46,998 nt of DNA from Devosia sp. Its GTDB lineage: Bacteria > Pseudomonadota > Alphaproteobacteria > Rhizobiales > Devosiaceae. Numbering within the stretch: position 1 is the first letter of the stretch; every line of letters starts with the position of its first letter. The stretch is from positions 1 through 46,998 of the forward strand of contig JAQGKG010000164.1 of assembly GCA_028290245.1 (NCBI GenBank), in the 5' to 3' direction. Position numbers and translations under genes: made by a program. Shown in pieces: positions 1 to 8,422 of the stretch. The notes under the pieces were generated by a model. The model ran no database searches. It was not told the DNA's origin and was given only the letters and a program-made list of their open reading frames with translations.

Positions 1-54
1 TCCGAGATCGAGACCATTATGGGCGTCAACGCTAATCAGGCTGTCGGCTTCTAA
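1..54 (+). CDS. C-terminal end of an unidentified protein (5' truncated by window)
   Basis: Frame 1 is open from the window edge to TAA at 52-54 and encodes 17 residues ending NANQAVGF. The rho-independent terminator that follows at 78-110 supports a real gene end here. Too little protein is present to name a family. Confidence 0.5.
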   Translation, partial: SEIETIMGVNANQAVGF

Positions 55-77
55 TACCATCTTAGCTGTGAGCTCTC

Positions 78-110
78 AGGCGCGTCAGAAATGGCGCGCC
101 TTTCGCTTTT
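78..110 (+). terminator. Rho-independent terminator
   Basis: A perfect 7-bp stem, AGGCGCG (78-84) with CGCGCCT (95-101), encloses a 10-nt loop and is followed by a T-rich tail (TTTCGCTTTT). It closes the truncated gene at the window start and insulates the chemotaxis operon from upstream transcription. Confidence 0.8.
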
Positions 111-618
111 GTGGTCGGATGACGAGCGCCGCGTTGGCCCTGCGAGAACTTCCGGTTGGACCAAAATTTTTGTGATCAGTCGGCGCGCCAAGCATATTTC
201 GCGCCAACCCTGCGATCTGCCAAAATATTTCTAGCGTAATTACTTGCAGTATTACTTGAAGGGAGACTTTGGGCTGACTCTCTTGTCTGAATCGAAGACT
301 CTAGCCGAATGAATCAAGATTCAAGAAATTCGGCGACTTGTTGCGATGACTCAGAGTCAAAGCAAGAATATTTTGCCGGAAATTCAAGGATATAAATGCG
401 TGGCGGAAATAAGGCGTAGTAAGGCGGCCTTAATCAACTTCCGTTACGGATTGTAATGCATCGGATGGGAATACGATGTGCGAAGTCGAAGTAGTAAACA
501 GCGTCTGAACGAGCCTTTGCGGTCTGGCAACAGACTGTCTTCGGGCCGCGTTCTAATCCATCCATCGGTAGCGTAACATTATGTACTGCGTATTGTGCTT
601 TTGGGCTCGGTCATAGCC
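111..618 (+). promoter_or_regulatory. Long leader/promoter region of the chemotaxis operon
   Basis: About 500 bp with no supportable gene, clearly more AT-rich than the neighbouring genes. It holds an 8-bp direct repeat ATTACTTG (239-246 and 251-258, 12-bp period), seven GANTC sites between 276 and 358, inverted repeats GAATC-AA-GATTC (311-322) and GACTC-A-GAGTC (348-358), and a small stem GTCTG-GCAA-CAGAC (522-535). I could not assign a convincing sigma-70, sigma-28 or sigma-54 promoter. The promoter must nevertheless lie here, because the operon starts just downstream and the previous gene is terminated. Confidence 0.55.
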
Positions 619-966
619 ATGACCAGAGATAGCACCCATGTTGTCGAAATTACCGGCGATGCCGGCTTGCGGGCGGCCCAGGATCTAGCCGTTACACTGC
701 GACAGGCCATCGCCACGCAAGATGAAGTCGCCATCGCGACGGACGCCATCACCAGCGCCGATATCACCACCATTCAACTTCTTCTGGCCGCCAGCAAAAT
801 GGCGAAGGCATCGGGCAAGTCATTGCGCCTCACCGCGCCGCCTAAGGGCGTGCTGCGCGAGTTGCTGACGCAGACCGGGTTCCTCGATGCCGAGGGCCGG
901 GCACTGACACCAGACGGCGATCTCTGGACCCCATCACCATCACAAGCCAAGGGCAAGGCAGCATGA
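619..966 (+). CDS. STAS-domain protein, first gene of the chemotaxis operon
   Basis: A 115-residue single-domain protein with the STAS (anti-sigma-factor-antagonist-like) pattern: an N-terminal beta-hairpin (HVVEITGDAGLR), a helix, then the core TDAITSADITTIQLLLAA and a closing strand/helix. STAS proteins bind kinases or partner proteins and can be regulated by Ser/Thr phosphorylation; here the usual phospho-site loop reads ADITT. It overlaps cheY by 4 bp (ATGA), so the two are translationally coupled. A STAS gene heading a cheY-cheA-cheW block is a recurring arrangement in Alphaproteobacteria (recalled, not checked). I chose ATG 619; an in-frame GTG at 595 is possible, and neither has a strong ribosome-binding site. 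The role in chemotaxis is inferred from position only. Confidence 0.85.
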   Translation: MTRDSTHVVEITGDAGLRAAQDLAVTLRQAIATQDEVAIATDAITSADITTIQLLLAASKMAKASGKSLRLTAPPKGVLRELLTQTGFLDAEGRALTPDGDLWTPSPSQAKGKAA

Positions 967-1331
967 GCAAGACCATCCTCACCATCGATGATTCAGCCTC
1001 CATCCGTCAGATGGTTTCGATGACGCTGACCAGCGCCGGGCTTGACGTCATCGAGGCCATCAACGGCTCCGACGGCTACGACAAGGCGATCTCCAACACA
1101 ATTCATGCGGTGATCACCGATCTGAACATGCCGGTGATGAACGGCATCGAGTTTGTCCGGAAGTATCGCCAGCATCCATCGAGCAAGGGCATTCCGATCA
1201 TCCTGCTGACCACCGAGTCCGACGACGAACTCAAACGTCAGGCCAAAGAGGCCGGCGCTACCGGATGGATCGTCAAGCCGTTCAAGCAGGACCAGTTGCT
1301 GTCGGTGATCAAGAAGGTCACGGGAGCATGA
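963..1331 (+). CDS. cheY: Chemotaxis response regulator CheY
   Basis: A 122-residue single receiver domain with all CheY landmarks: acidic pair D9-D10 (TIDDSAS), phosphoacceptor D53 (ITDLNMP), switch T83 (LLTTES) and K105 (IVKPF). It has no output domain, so it should diffuse from CheA to the flagellar switch or act as a phosphate sink. It overlaps the STAS gene by 4 bp upstream and cheA by 4 bp downstream. It is the only stand-alone CheY in the window. A possible phosphatase for it is the last gene of the operon (10445-12184). Confidence 0.96.
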   Translation: MSKTILTIDDSASIRQMVSMTLTSAGLDVIEAINGSDGYDKAISNTIHAVITDLNMPVMNGIEFVRKYRQHPSSKGIPIILLTTESDDELKRQAKEAGATGWIVKPFKQDQLLSVIKKVTGA

Positions 1332-3370
1332 GCTTCCCAGATCCAACCGAGACATTCCGCCAAGAAGCCCGCGAACTGCTTGAACAGCTTGAACTGGGTC
1401 TGCTTGACCTGGAACAGAATCCGGCAAACGACGACCTGATCAATTCCACCTTCCGCGCCCTCCATACCATCAAGGGTTCCGGCGCGATGTTCGGCTTCAC
1501 CGCAGTTGCCGCCTTCGTGCATGAGTTCGAGACCGCCTTCGATCAGGTGCGTAAAGGCCAGTCTCCGGCAACTCCCGCGCTGATCGCCGTGGCGCTCGAT
1601 GCCAAAGACCATATTCATAAGCTGATCGAAGAGCCCGATGAGCCCCACGACGGTGGCGAGGCGATCCTTGAAGCACTTCGTGTCGTCATTGCTGGCGGTG
1701 CTGGCGTCGAACTTCTGCTCGACGAGGTTCCGGCGCCGGCTGCGCCTGTTGCCCAAGTAGCTCCGGCTGCCGCAGGAGAGAGTCCCTGGCGCATCCGCTT
1801 CCGTCTGCCGGGTGACTCGCTGGTCTACGGCACCAATCCGCTGCTGCTGATCGAGGAAGTTCGCGCGCTGGGTCCATGCACTGTCGTGGCACTCACCGAC
1901 ACCATTCCCTCGCTCGATGTGATCGACCCGGAGGTCCCTTATGTCGGTTGGCAGATCGACATGGTGGCTGAGGATCCACGCGAAGCCATCGACGATGTCT
2001 TCCTCTTCCTCAAGGATGGCATGGAGTTATCGGTCGAGCCACTGGCGGAAGCGGTGGTCGTACCAGCATCCGAGCCTGTCGCCGAAGTCGTTGCGGCAGT
2101 GGAACTACCCGCTGCAGTAGTCGTGGCCAAGGCCGCGCCGGAACCAGTTGCGAAAACCAAGGTCGCCAAGGTTGCTGATAAGGAGCCTGCGCCAGTGGCG
2201 TCCTCCTCGATGCGCGTCGATGCTGAACGTCTCGACGAGCTGATGGATCGCGTTGGTGAACTGGTGATCGCCCAGGCCCGCCTGACCCAGATCGCCAATA
2301 TGAGCAGCGACGGCAACCTCAAGACCATCGCCGAGGAGTTGGAACGCCTGAGCTCGGGTCTGCGCGACACCACAATGGGTATCCGCATGGTGCCGATCGG
2401 CACGCTGTTCGGTCGTTTCCGCCGCCTGATCCACGATCTGTCGCGCGATCTAGGCAAGGAAATCGAGTTTGTCACCACTGGTGAAGACACCGAGCTCGAC
2501 AAGACCATGATCGAGCGCCTTGCCGATCCGCTAGTCCACTTGATCCGCAACTCGGTGGACCATGGCCTTGAAAGTGCTGACAAGCGCCTTGCTGCCGGCA
2601 AGGACGCCAAGGGCACGGTTCGTCTCTCCGCCGTCTATGCGGGTGCCGAAGTAATGATTTCGGTGACCGATGATGGCGCCGGACTCAATGCCGCACGCAT
2701 CCGCGCCAAGGCTGAAGAGAACGGCATTATCACCGCCGAGCAGAAGCTCACCGAGCAGGAACTCAACCACCTGATCTTCGCGCCGGGCTTCTCGACCGCC
2801 AAGGAAGTCACCTCGCTGTCAGGGCGTGGCGTCGGCATGGATGTGGTCAAGCGGACCATCGACAGCCTGCGTGGCAGTATCGATGTCTTGACCAAGCCGG
2901 GGCGGGGCTCGACAATGACTCTGCGCCTGCCGCTGACGCTGGCCATCATCGACGGCATGCTCGTGCGGGTCGGCAACGGCCGCTACACCATACCCTTGGC
3001 GGCGGTGGAGGAATGCGTCGAACTGCCCGATGGCGTCGAGGCCAATGCGCGTGGCCGCAACTTCCTCGACATTCGCGGCAGCCTCGTCCCCTTCCTGCGG
3101 ATGCGCGAGGTGTTCGGCACCAAGGCGCCGATCGAGCCACACCAGAAAGTGGTCATCGTCTCGTCCGGCGAAGGTCGTGTTGGTCTCGTGGTCGATCAGA
3201 TCATCGGCAACAACCAGACGGTCATCAAGCAACTGAGCAAGCTGCATTCGGGCATCAAGTCCTTCTCGGGCGCCACCATTCTTGGTGATGGCACTGTGGC
3301 GCTGATCCTCGACACAGCCCATCTCGTGGCCTTCGGCCAAACCTATGTCGATCAGGGGAGAGCCGCATGA
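1328..3370 (+). CDS. cheA: Chemotaxis sensor histidine kinase CheA
   Basis: 680 residues from ATG 1328, which overlaps the cheY stop; the 21-codon upstream extension lies inside cheY and is rejected. Domains in order: Hpt domain with phosphorylated H46 (ALHTIKGSGAMFGF); a P2-like region around 155-250 (starts SPWRIRFRLPGDSLVYG); an Ala/Val/Pro-rich linker; dimerisation helices from about 291 (MRVDAERLDELMDRVGELV); the HATPase domain with N box at about 399 (DPLVHLIRNSVDHGLE), G1 at 447 (DDGAGLN) and G2 at 498 (GRGVGMDVV); and a C-terminal CheW-like domain from about 527 to 677. It autophosphorylates in receptor arrays and passes phosphate to CheY and CheB. It overlaps cheW by 4 bp. Confidence 0.97.
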   Translation: MSFPDPTETFRQEARELLEQLELGLLDLEQNPANDDLINSTFRALHTIKGSGAMFGFTAVAAFVHEFETAFDQVRKGQSPATPALIAVALDAKDHIHKLIEEPDEPHDGGEAILEALRVVIAGGAGVELLLDEVPAPAAPVAQVAPAAAGESPWRIRFRLPGDSLVYGTNPLLLIEEVRALGPCTVVALTDTIPSLDVIDPEVPYVGWQIDMVAEDPREAIDDVFLFLKDGMELSVEPLAEAVVVPASEPVAEVVAAVELPAAVVVAKAAPEPVAKTKVAKVADKEPAPVASSSMRVDAERLDELMDRVGELVIAQARLTQIANMSSDGNLKTIAEELERLSSGLRDTTMGIRMVPIGTLFGRFRRLIHDLSRDLGKEIEFVTTGEDTELDKTMIERLADPLVHLIRNSVDHGLESADKRLAAGKDAKGTVRLSAVYAGAEVMISVTDDGAGLNAARIRAKAEENGIITAEQKLTEQELNHLIFAPGFSTAKEVTSLSGRGVGMDVVKRTIDSLRGSIDVLTKPGRGSTMTLRLPLTLAIIDGMLVRVGNGRYTIPLAAVEECVELPDGVEANARGRNFLDIRGSLVPFLRMREVFGTKAPIEPHQKVVIVSSGEGRVGLVVDQIIGNNQTVIKQLSKLHSGIKSFSGATILGDGTVALILDTAHLVAFGQTYVDQGRAA

Positions 3371-3867
3371 GCAGTGCACCACAGGCACCGATGAAGGCGC
3401 TCACGCTGCGATTGCAGGACGAGTTGTTCGCCGTCGAAGCAGGCAGCGTCCGCGAAATCCTCGATCTGGTCCCGATCACCGAAGTGCCCAATGCCCCCGA
3501 GTTCGTTGCTGGCTTGATCAACGTGCGTGGCCGCGTCGTGCCCCTGGCCGATCTCCGCGTCATGTTCGGCATGGATCGGCCGGAGCCGAACCAGGACACC
3601 CGCATCGTCGTCATGGAAATCGACATCGACGGCGAGCCCACCATTGCCGGCATTTTGGCCGACAAAGTCCACGACGTCACAGACATCGAAGCGGCCTCCA
3701 TCGAGGACGCTCCCAAGGTCGGCATGCGCTGGCGCCCCGAATTCATCAAGGGCATCGGCAAGCGCAATGGCGGCTTCATCATCATCCCCAACCTAGGGCG
3801 AATTTTCGAAACACAGGGCGCCAGAACGGCGTCCCCAGCAGCATCAGAAGAGAGGTCTGCATCGTGA
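3367..3867 (+). CDS. cheW: Chemotaxis coupling protein CheW (first copy)
   Basis: A 166-residue CheW-domain protein: two five-stranded SH3-like folds, with the typical GLINVRGRVVPLADLR core and a C-terminal LGRIF segment. It links the receptors to CheA. The start ATG 3367 overlaps the cheA stop (ATGA), and its own TGA overlaps the GTG of the next receptor gene. An extra tail of about 20 residues after the domain is rich in Ala, Ser and Glu. A second, shorter CheW lies after the receptor pair (7903-8364), so the two may serve different receptors or array positions. Confidence 0.95.
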   Translation: MSSAPQAPMKALTLRLQDELFAVEAGSVREILDLVPITEVPNAPEFVAGLINVRGRVVPLADLRVMFGMDRPEPNQDTRIVVMEIDIDGEPTIAGILADKVHDVTDIEAASIEDAPKVGMRWRPEFIKGIGKRNGGFIIIPNLGRIFETQGARTASPAASEERSAS

Positions 3868-5969
3868 GACTGACTATCAAGACCAAACTGGCCGCGGTGT
3901 TCACCGTCGTCGTCGCGCTATCTGGCGTCAGCATGTTCCTGGCGATCCAGAGCCTAGGCAAGCTCAATGAATCGCTCGGCGACATCGTCGACGTTCGCGC
4001 TGCCAATACCATCACCATGGGCGAGATGCAGACTTCGCTCGAAAGCGTCGGTTCGCGCCTCCGTGCGATGATCCTCACCGAGGATCCCGTCGTGATGGAA
4101 GACTATGTCGGCAAGATCAACTCTGACATCGCGGAAGTTTCCGCTTCTGCTGCAAAGCTGAGCGAAAACCTGAACGATCCGGAAGTACGCGAGCAGTTCG
4201 CTCAGTTCCAGGCGAAGTTCTCCACCTACCAGGCCATGGTGCCCCAGGTGATGGAACTGACCCAGCAAAACAGCGACGTCACTGCGCTTGCCATCTCTCG
4301 CTCCGAAGGCAGCGATGCCCTGGGCGGCGTCGAAGAAGCCATGACCGCGCTTGAAGCGGCACTGAGTTCCCGCGCAATGGCGGGCGAGCCGGGCGCCTTT
4401 GCCGCCTACCAGGCAACGGCCAACGCCTACATGACCATGACCGACATCTTCCGCCAGCAGCGCAATATTCTGCTCGCATCGGGCGATCCGGAACTGCAGG
4501 AAAAGTGGCACGCTGACTATCAGGCTGGCCTTGTGAGCATTGAAGAAGCGATGCCAGCACTTCAGCGCACCATCCCGGGCTCCGATATAGGCCTCTATAA
4601 CGCCGTCAAGACCGCCTATGCCGGTCTGGTTACCGCTATGGACAATGCCGTCGATGTTGCCGTCACCAAGTCCGACTACAACGCCGGTGTGCTCGCCGAC
4701 GAGGCTGCCAATGTGCGCCGCGACGCAGATGGTGTGCTGAATCTGATGATCGAGCGCAACAAGACGTTGCTGCAGGACGCTGACGTAGAAGCCGACGCGC
4801 TGTACAACTCGTCGTTGACGATGCTGATCGCCCTGCTAGCCGGCTCGGTGATCATCGCTGCCGTTGCTGCAACCTGGATCGTGATGTCGATCTCCAAGGC
4901 CCTGTCCAGCGCCGTTCGCCTCGCCAATGAAGTTGCAGATGGTAATCTCAGCGCCACGGCCTCGGTCAAGGGTGATGACGAAATCAAGGACCTGATCGAC
5001 GCACTCAACGGCATGACCCGCAAGCTGCGTGAAGTAGTGAGCGAAGTTACCGCCGCGACACGTAACGTTGCTGCCGGTAGCCAGGAAATGTCGGCAACTG
5101 CCGAACAGCTGAGCCAGGGTGCGACCGAACAGGCCTCATCGACCGAAGAGGCCTCGGCCTCGATGGAAGAAATGGCTTCGACGATCAAGCAGTCGGCAGA
5201 CAACGCCAGCCAGACCGAGAAGATCGCCCGCCAGTCTGCGGCAGATGCGATTGCTTCCGGGGAAGCGGTCAACAACGCTGTCGCCGCCATGCAGACCATC
5301 GCCGAAAAGATCATGGTGGTGCAGGAAATCGCCCGTCAGACCGACCTGCTCGCCCTTAACGCTGCGGTGGAAGCCGCTCGTGCCGGCGAACATGGCCGCG
5401 GCTTTGCCGTGGTTGCCTCCGAAGTGCGCAAGCTCGCCGAACGCAGCCAGGCTGCCGCCGCCGAAATCTCGACGCTTTCGGGCACCACGGTCAAGGCTGC
5501 CCAGTCCGCCGGCGACATGCTGGCCAAGCTGGTCCCCGACATCCAGCGCACGGCTGAACTGGTGGAAGAGATTTCCGCCGGCAGCCGTGAGCAGAATGCC
5601 GGTGCCGCCCAGATCAACACGGCCATCCAGCAGCTCGACAAGGTAACCCAGCAGAACACTTCGGCCGCCGAAGAAATGTCGGCGACCTCCGAGGAACTGG
5701 CCAGCCAGGCCGAACAGCTGCAGTCCGCCATCAGCTACTTCCGCATCGACGGTCGTGCCGAACAGGCCTCTGCCGCACCGGTTCAGGCCAAAGCAAAGTC
5801 CAAGGGCAAGGCACCTGCCAGCCGCGATCTGCGTGAAGCCATCATGGCCAGCGCACCCCATGTAGCGATCCGCAAGCCGGCCAAGTCGAACGGTGGCGGC
5901 TTCGACCTCGACATGGACGACGGTCACGATGAACTCGACGGCGACTTCACGCGGCGCAGCGCTGCCTGA
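3864..5969 (+). CDS. Methyl-accepting chemotaxis protein with a large periplasmic sensor domain
   Basis: 701 residues from GTG 3864. I chose this start because AGAGGT lies 8 nt upstream and the product begins as a membrane protein (RLTIKTKLAAVF); the longer open frame upstream lies inside cheW. TM1 is at about 8-30, a helical periplasmic sensor of about 290 residues follows (long enough for a double four-helix bundle of the HBM type), then TM2 near 315-340 (LIALLAGSVIIAAVAATWIV), HAMP, and the signalling hairpin with tip motif ARQTDLLALNAAVEAARAGE. The C-terminus has no NWETF-type pentapeptide; it ends in an acidic motif (GGGFDLDMDDGHDELDGDF) shared with the next receptor. No ligand can be assigned. 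Confidence 0.94.
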   Translation: MRLTIKTKLAAVFTVVVALSGVSMFLAIQSLGKLNESLGDIVDVRAANTITMGEMQTSLESVGSRLRAMILTEDPVVMEDYVGKINSDIAEVSASAAKLSENLNDPEVREQFAQFQAKFSTYQAMVPQVMELTQQNSDVTALAISRSEGSDALGGVEEAMTALEAALSSRAMAGEPGAFAAYQATANAYMTMTDIFRQQRNILLASGDPELQEKWHADYQAGLVSIEEAMPALQRTIPGSDIGLYNAVKTAYAGLVTAMDNAVDVAVTKSDYNAGVLADEAANVRRDADGVLNLMIERNKTLLQDADVEADALYNSSLTMLIALLAGSVIIAAVAATWIVMSISKALSSAVRLANEVADGNLSATASVKGDDEIKDLIDALNGMTRKLREVVSEVTAATRNVAAGSQEMSATAEQLSQGATEQASSTEEASASMEEMASTIKQSADNASQTEKIARQSAADAIASGEAVNNAVAAMQTIAEKIMVVQEIARQTDLLALNAAVEAARAGEHGRGFAVVASEVRKLAERSQAAAAEISTLSGTTVKAAQSAGDMLAKLVPDIQRTAELVEEISAGSREQNAGAAQINTAIQQLDKVTQQNTSAAEEMSATSEELASQAEQLQSAISYFRIDGRAEQASAAPVQAKAKSKGKAPASRDLREAIMASAPHVAIRKPAKSNGGGFDLDMDDGHDELDGDFTRRSAA

Positions 5970-6047
5970 TTAAACATCTAAAACGCCGTCGGCATCACGC
6001 TGGCGGCGTCGGACTCCCACGTCCACAATCCTCCAGGGATACCTTAA

Positions 6048-7892
6048 ATGACCTCCGCCAGCGTCCGTCGCTCGAAATTCAGCAGCATCTCCGCTAAAAT
6101 CCTGATCGTGCAATTGCTCTCGGCCTTTTCGATCGCGCTCATCGTCGGCGGCATGGGCTACTACGGCATGAGCCAGATGGCTGCTCAGATGAACTCGATC
6201 TATGACGATCGGGTTGTTCCGCTACAGCAGCTCAAAACCGTCTCCGACGTATTCTTCGCCGATATCGTCGGCACTGCCCAAAAGGTCGCTAACGGTACTA
6301 TGAGCTGGTCTGACGGCGGCACCACGCTTGAAAACGGCCGTGGCACTGTCGAAAGCAGCTGGAATGCCTATTTATCGACCGAGATGACTGACGAGGAATT
6401 GGTCCTGGTCGAAAAGGTCAAGACTGCGCTGGTCGGTGCAGATGCCGCTCTAGGAAAGCTGCAAGGGCTGGTTGAAGCGCAAAATATGATGGGCCTGCAG
6501 CAATTCGTGGACACCGACCTCTACGCGGCCACCGACCCGGTTGATGCCAGCGTCGATGCTCTAAGCTCGTATCAACTTGTTGCCGCCGAGTCGCTGCGTA
6601 CCGATGGTCGGTCCCTATTCAACTTCTTGACTTTGATGATAGTTGGCGCCGCCGTACTGGTCACCGTGATCGCTATCGTCGTGGTGCTAGTCGTTACTTC
6701 GGCCATCAAACGCAACCTCTCGGCTGCCATCGCCCTGGCTAACGCTGTTGCCATCGGCGACGTGAATGCCACAGCGACTGTGACGTCCAATGATGAAGTC
6801 AAGGATCTCGTCGACGCGCTCAACACGATGACGCAGAACCTGCGCACCACCGCAGGCGTTGCCGACCAGATCGCGAATGGTGACCTTACAGTGCAAGCCG
6901 TCGCACTATCCGACAAGGATACGCTGGGTCTGGCGTTAGTCCGCATGCTCGATAAGCTGCGCGAAGTCATTGGTGACGCGCGGCAGGCCGCCAACAACGT
7001 CGCAGCCGGAAGCCAAGAAATGTCGGCAACTGCCGAACAGCTTAGCCAGGGTGCGACCGAGCAGGCTTCGTCGACTGAAGAGGCTTCCGCTTCGATGGAA
7101 GAAATGGCTGCTACCATCAAGCAGTCGGCCGAAAATGCTACCCAGACCGAAAAGATCGCCCGCCAGTCTGCGGCCGACGCCATCTCTTCGGGCGAAGCCG
7201 TGAACAACGCTGTCGCCGCCATGCAGACCATCGCCGAAAAGATTATGGTCGTGCAGGAAATCGCCCGCCAGACCGACCTGCTCGCCCTTAACGCCGCGGT
7301 GGAAGCCGCTCGTGCCGGCGAACATGGCCGCGGTTTTGCGGTCGTGGCATCCGAAGTGCGCAAGCTCGCCGAACGCAGCCAGGCTGCAGCCGCCGAGATC
7401 TCGATGCTCTCCGGCACCACGGTAAAGGCTGCCCAGTCCGCTGGCGCAATGCTCAGCAAACTGGTCCCTGACATCCAGCGCACGGCTGAACTGGTGGAAG
7501 AAATCTCCGCCGGCAGCCGCGAGCAGAATGCCGGTGCAGCCCAGATCAACACCGCGATCCAGCAACTCGACAAGGTCACACAGCAGAACACGTCCGCAGC
7601 TGAACAGATGTCGGCGACGTCCGAGGAACTGGCCAGCCAGGCCGAGCAGCTGCAGAACGCAATCAGCTACTTCCGCATCGATGCACGTCAGCAGCCAAAG
7701 GTCGTCGCACTGGCTCAGGCCAAGTCCCGGCCAACCCGTGGCGGTCTACGTGATGCGATCATGGCCGGCGCGCCGCAGATGAGTGAATCCAAGCACGTTG
7801 GTCGGTCTAGCAATGGCGGCGGCTTCGACCTCGACCTTGATGACGGCCACGACGCTCTCGACGGCGAATTCAGCCGCCGCGGCGCGGCTTAA
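6048..7892 (+). CDS. Methyl-accepting chemotaxis protein with a 4HB-type sensor domain
   Basis: 614 residues. TM1 at about 15-38 (ILIVQLLSAFSIALIVGGMG); a periplasmic four-helix-bundle sensor of about 150 residues starting MNSIYDDRVVPLQQLKTV, the hallmark of the 4HB_MCP family; TM2 near 192-215; HAMP; then the signalling domain. From VAAGSQEMS to the ISYFRID segment it differs from the preceding receptor at only about nine of roughly 225 residues, while the sensor halves are unrelated, so the pair looks like a recent domain-swap duplication or is kept alike by gene conversion. It keeps the same acidic C-terminal motif. ATG 6048 follows CAGGGA. The preceding gap of 78 bp carries a weak hairpin (5983-6009) without a T-tract. 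Confidence 0.94.
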   Translation: MTSASVRRSKFSSISAKILIVQLLSAFSIALIVGGMGYYGMSQMAAQMNSIYDDRVVPLQQLKTVSDVFFADIVGTAQKVANGTMSWSDGGTTLENGRGTVESSWNAYLSTEMTDEELVLVEKVKTALVGADAALGKLQGLVEAQNMMGLQQFVDTDLYAATDPVDASVDALSSYQLVAAESLRTDGRSLFNFLTLMIVGAAVLVTVIAIVVVLVVTSAIKRNLSAAIALANAVAIGDVNATATVTSNDEVKDLVDALNTMTQNLRTTAGVADQIANGDLTVQAVALSDKDTLGLALVRMLDKLREVIGDARQAANNVAAGSQEMSATAEQLSQGATEQASSTEEASASMEEMAATIKQSAENATQTEKIARQSAADAISSGEAVNNAVAAMQTIAEKIMVVQEIARQTDLLALNAAVEAARAGEHGRGFAVVASEVRKLAERSQAAAAEISMLSGTTVKAAQSAGAMLSKLVPDIQRTAELVEEISAGSREQNAGAAQINTAIQQLDKVTQQNTSAAEQMSATSEELASQAEQLQNAISYFRIDARQQPKVVALAQAKSRPTRGGLRDAIMAGAPQMSESKHVGRSSNGGGFDLDLDDGHDALDGEFSRRGAA

Positions 7893-7902
7893 GGAGCAAA
7901 CC

Positions 7903-8364
7903 ATGGCTGAACGAGCCCAATACGTTACCCTGGGTGTAGCGGACGAACTGTTCGCGGTACCCGTCGAAAAGGTGCAGGAAATCCTGGACATGCGGCCTAT
8001 CGCTCGGCTGCCCCAGGCGCCTGACAACCTGCTTGGCATGATCGATGTTCGGGGGCAGGGCATTCCGGTGGTCGATCTGCGTCTGACGCTCGGCCTGCCA
8101 TCGGCGCCTGATAACGAGAACACCCGCATCATCGTCCTGACCCTTGCGGGCCAGGATGGCGACCTGCGGCTCGGTCTGCGCGCCGACCGGGTATTCGAGG
8201 TAACCATCCTCGACGAGGACGACCTCGATCCGCCACCAGCGGTCGGTGGTGCCTGGTCAGGCCACTGCATTGCCGGCCTCGGCCGTCGCAATGGCCGCTT
8301 CGTGACGGTGCTCGATCTTGAGCGCCTGCTCGGCGAAGTCGAAACCATCACCCAGGCTGCCTGA
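7903..8364 (+). CDS. cheW: Chemotaxis coupling protein CheW (second copy)
   Basis: A 153-residue CheW-domain protein (YVTLGVADELFAVPVEKVQEIL, then LLGMIDVRGQGIPVVDLR). The start ATG 7903 has a strong AAGGAG site at 7891-7896, seven nt upstream; the longer open frame belongs to the receptor gene. It lies directly after the second receptor and is clearly diverged from the first CheW (it lacks that protein's C-terminal tail), which suggests functional specialisation rather than recent duplication. It ends 58 bp before cheR. Confidence 0.94.
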   Translation: MAERAQYVTLGVADELFAVPVEKVQEILDMRPIARLPQAPDNLLGMIDVRGQGIPVVDLRLTLGLPSAPDNENTRIIVLTLAGQDGDLRLGLRADRVFEVTILDEDDLDPPPAVGGAWSGHCIAGLGRRNGRFVTVLDLERLLGEVETITQAA

Positions 8365-8422
8365 ACCCAATCGGCACGCGATCCCAACGATCGCGTGCCG
8401 CCCATCGGCCGGAGAGCGTCCC

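Noticed and set aside
3345..3863. An N-terminal extension of the first receptor overlapping cheW
   Set aside because: It lies wholly inside cheW in another frame, and the GTG at 3864 has a proper ribosome-binding site.
5983..6009. ACGCCG/CGGCGT hairpin between the two receptor genes
   Set aside because: Long loop and no T-tract; not a convincing terminator.
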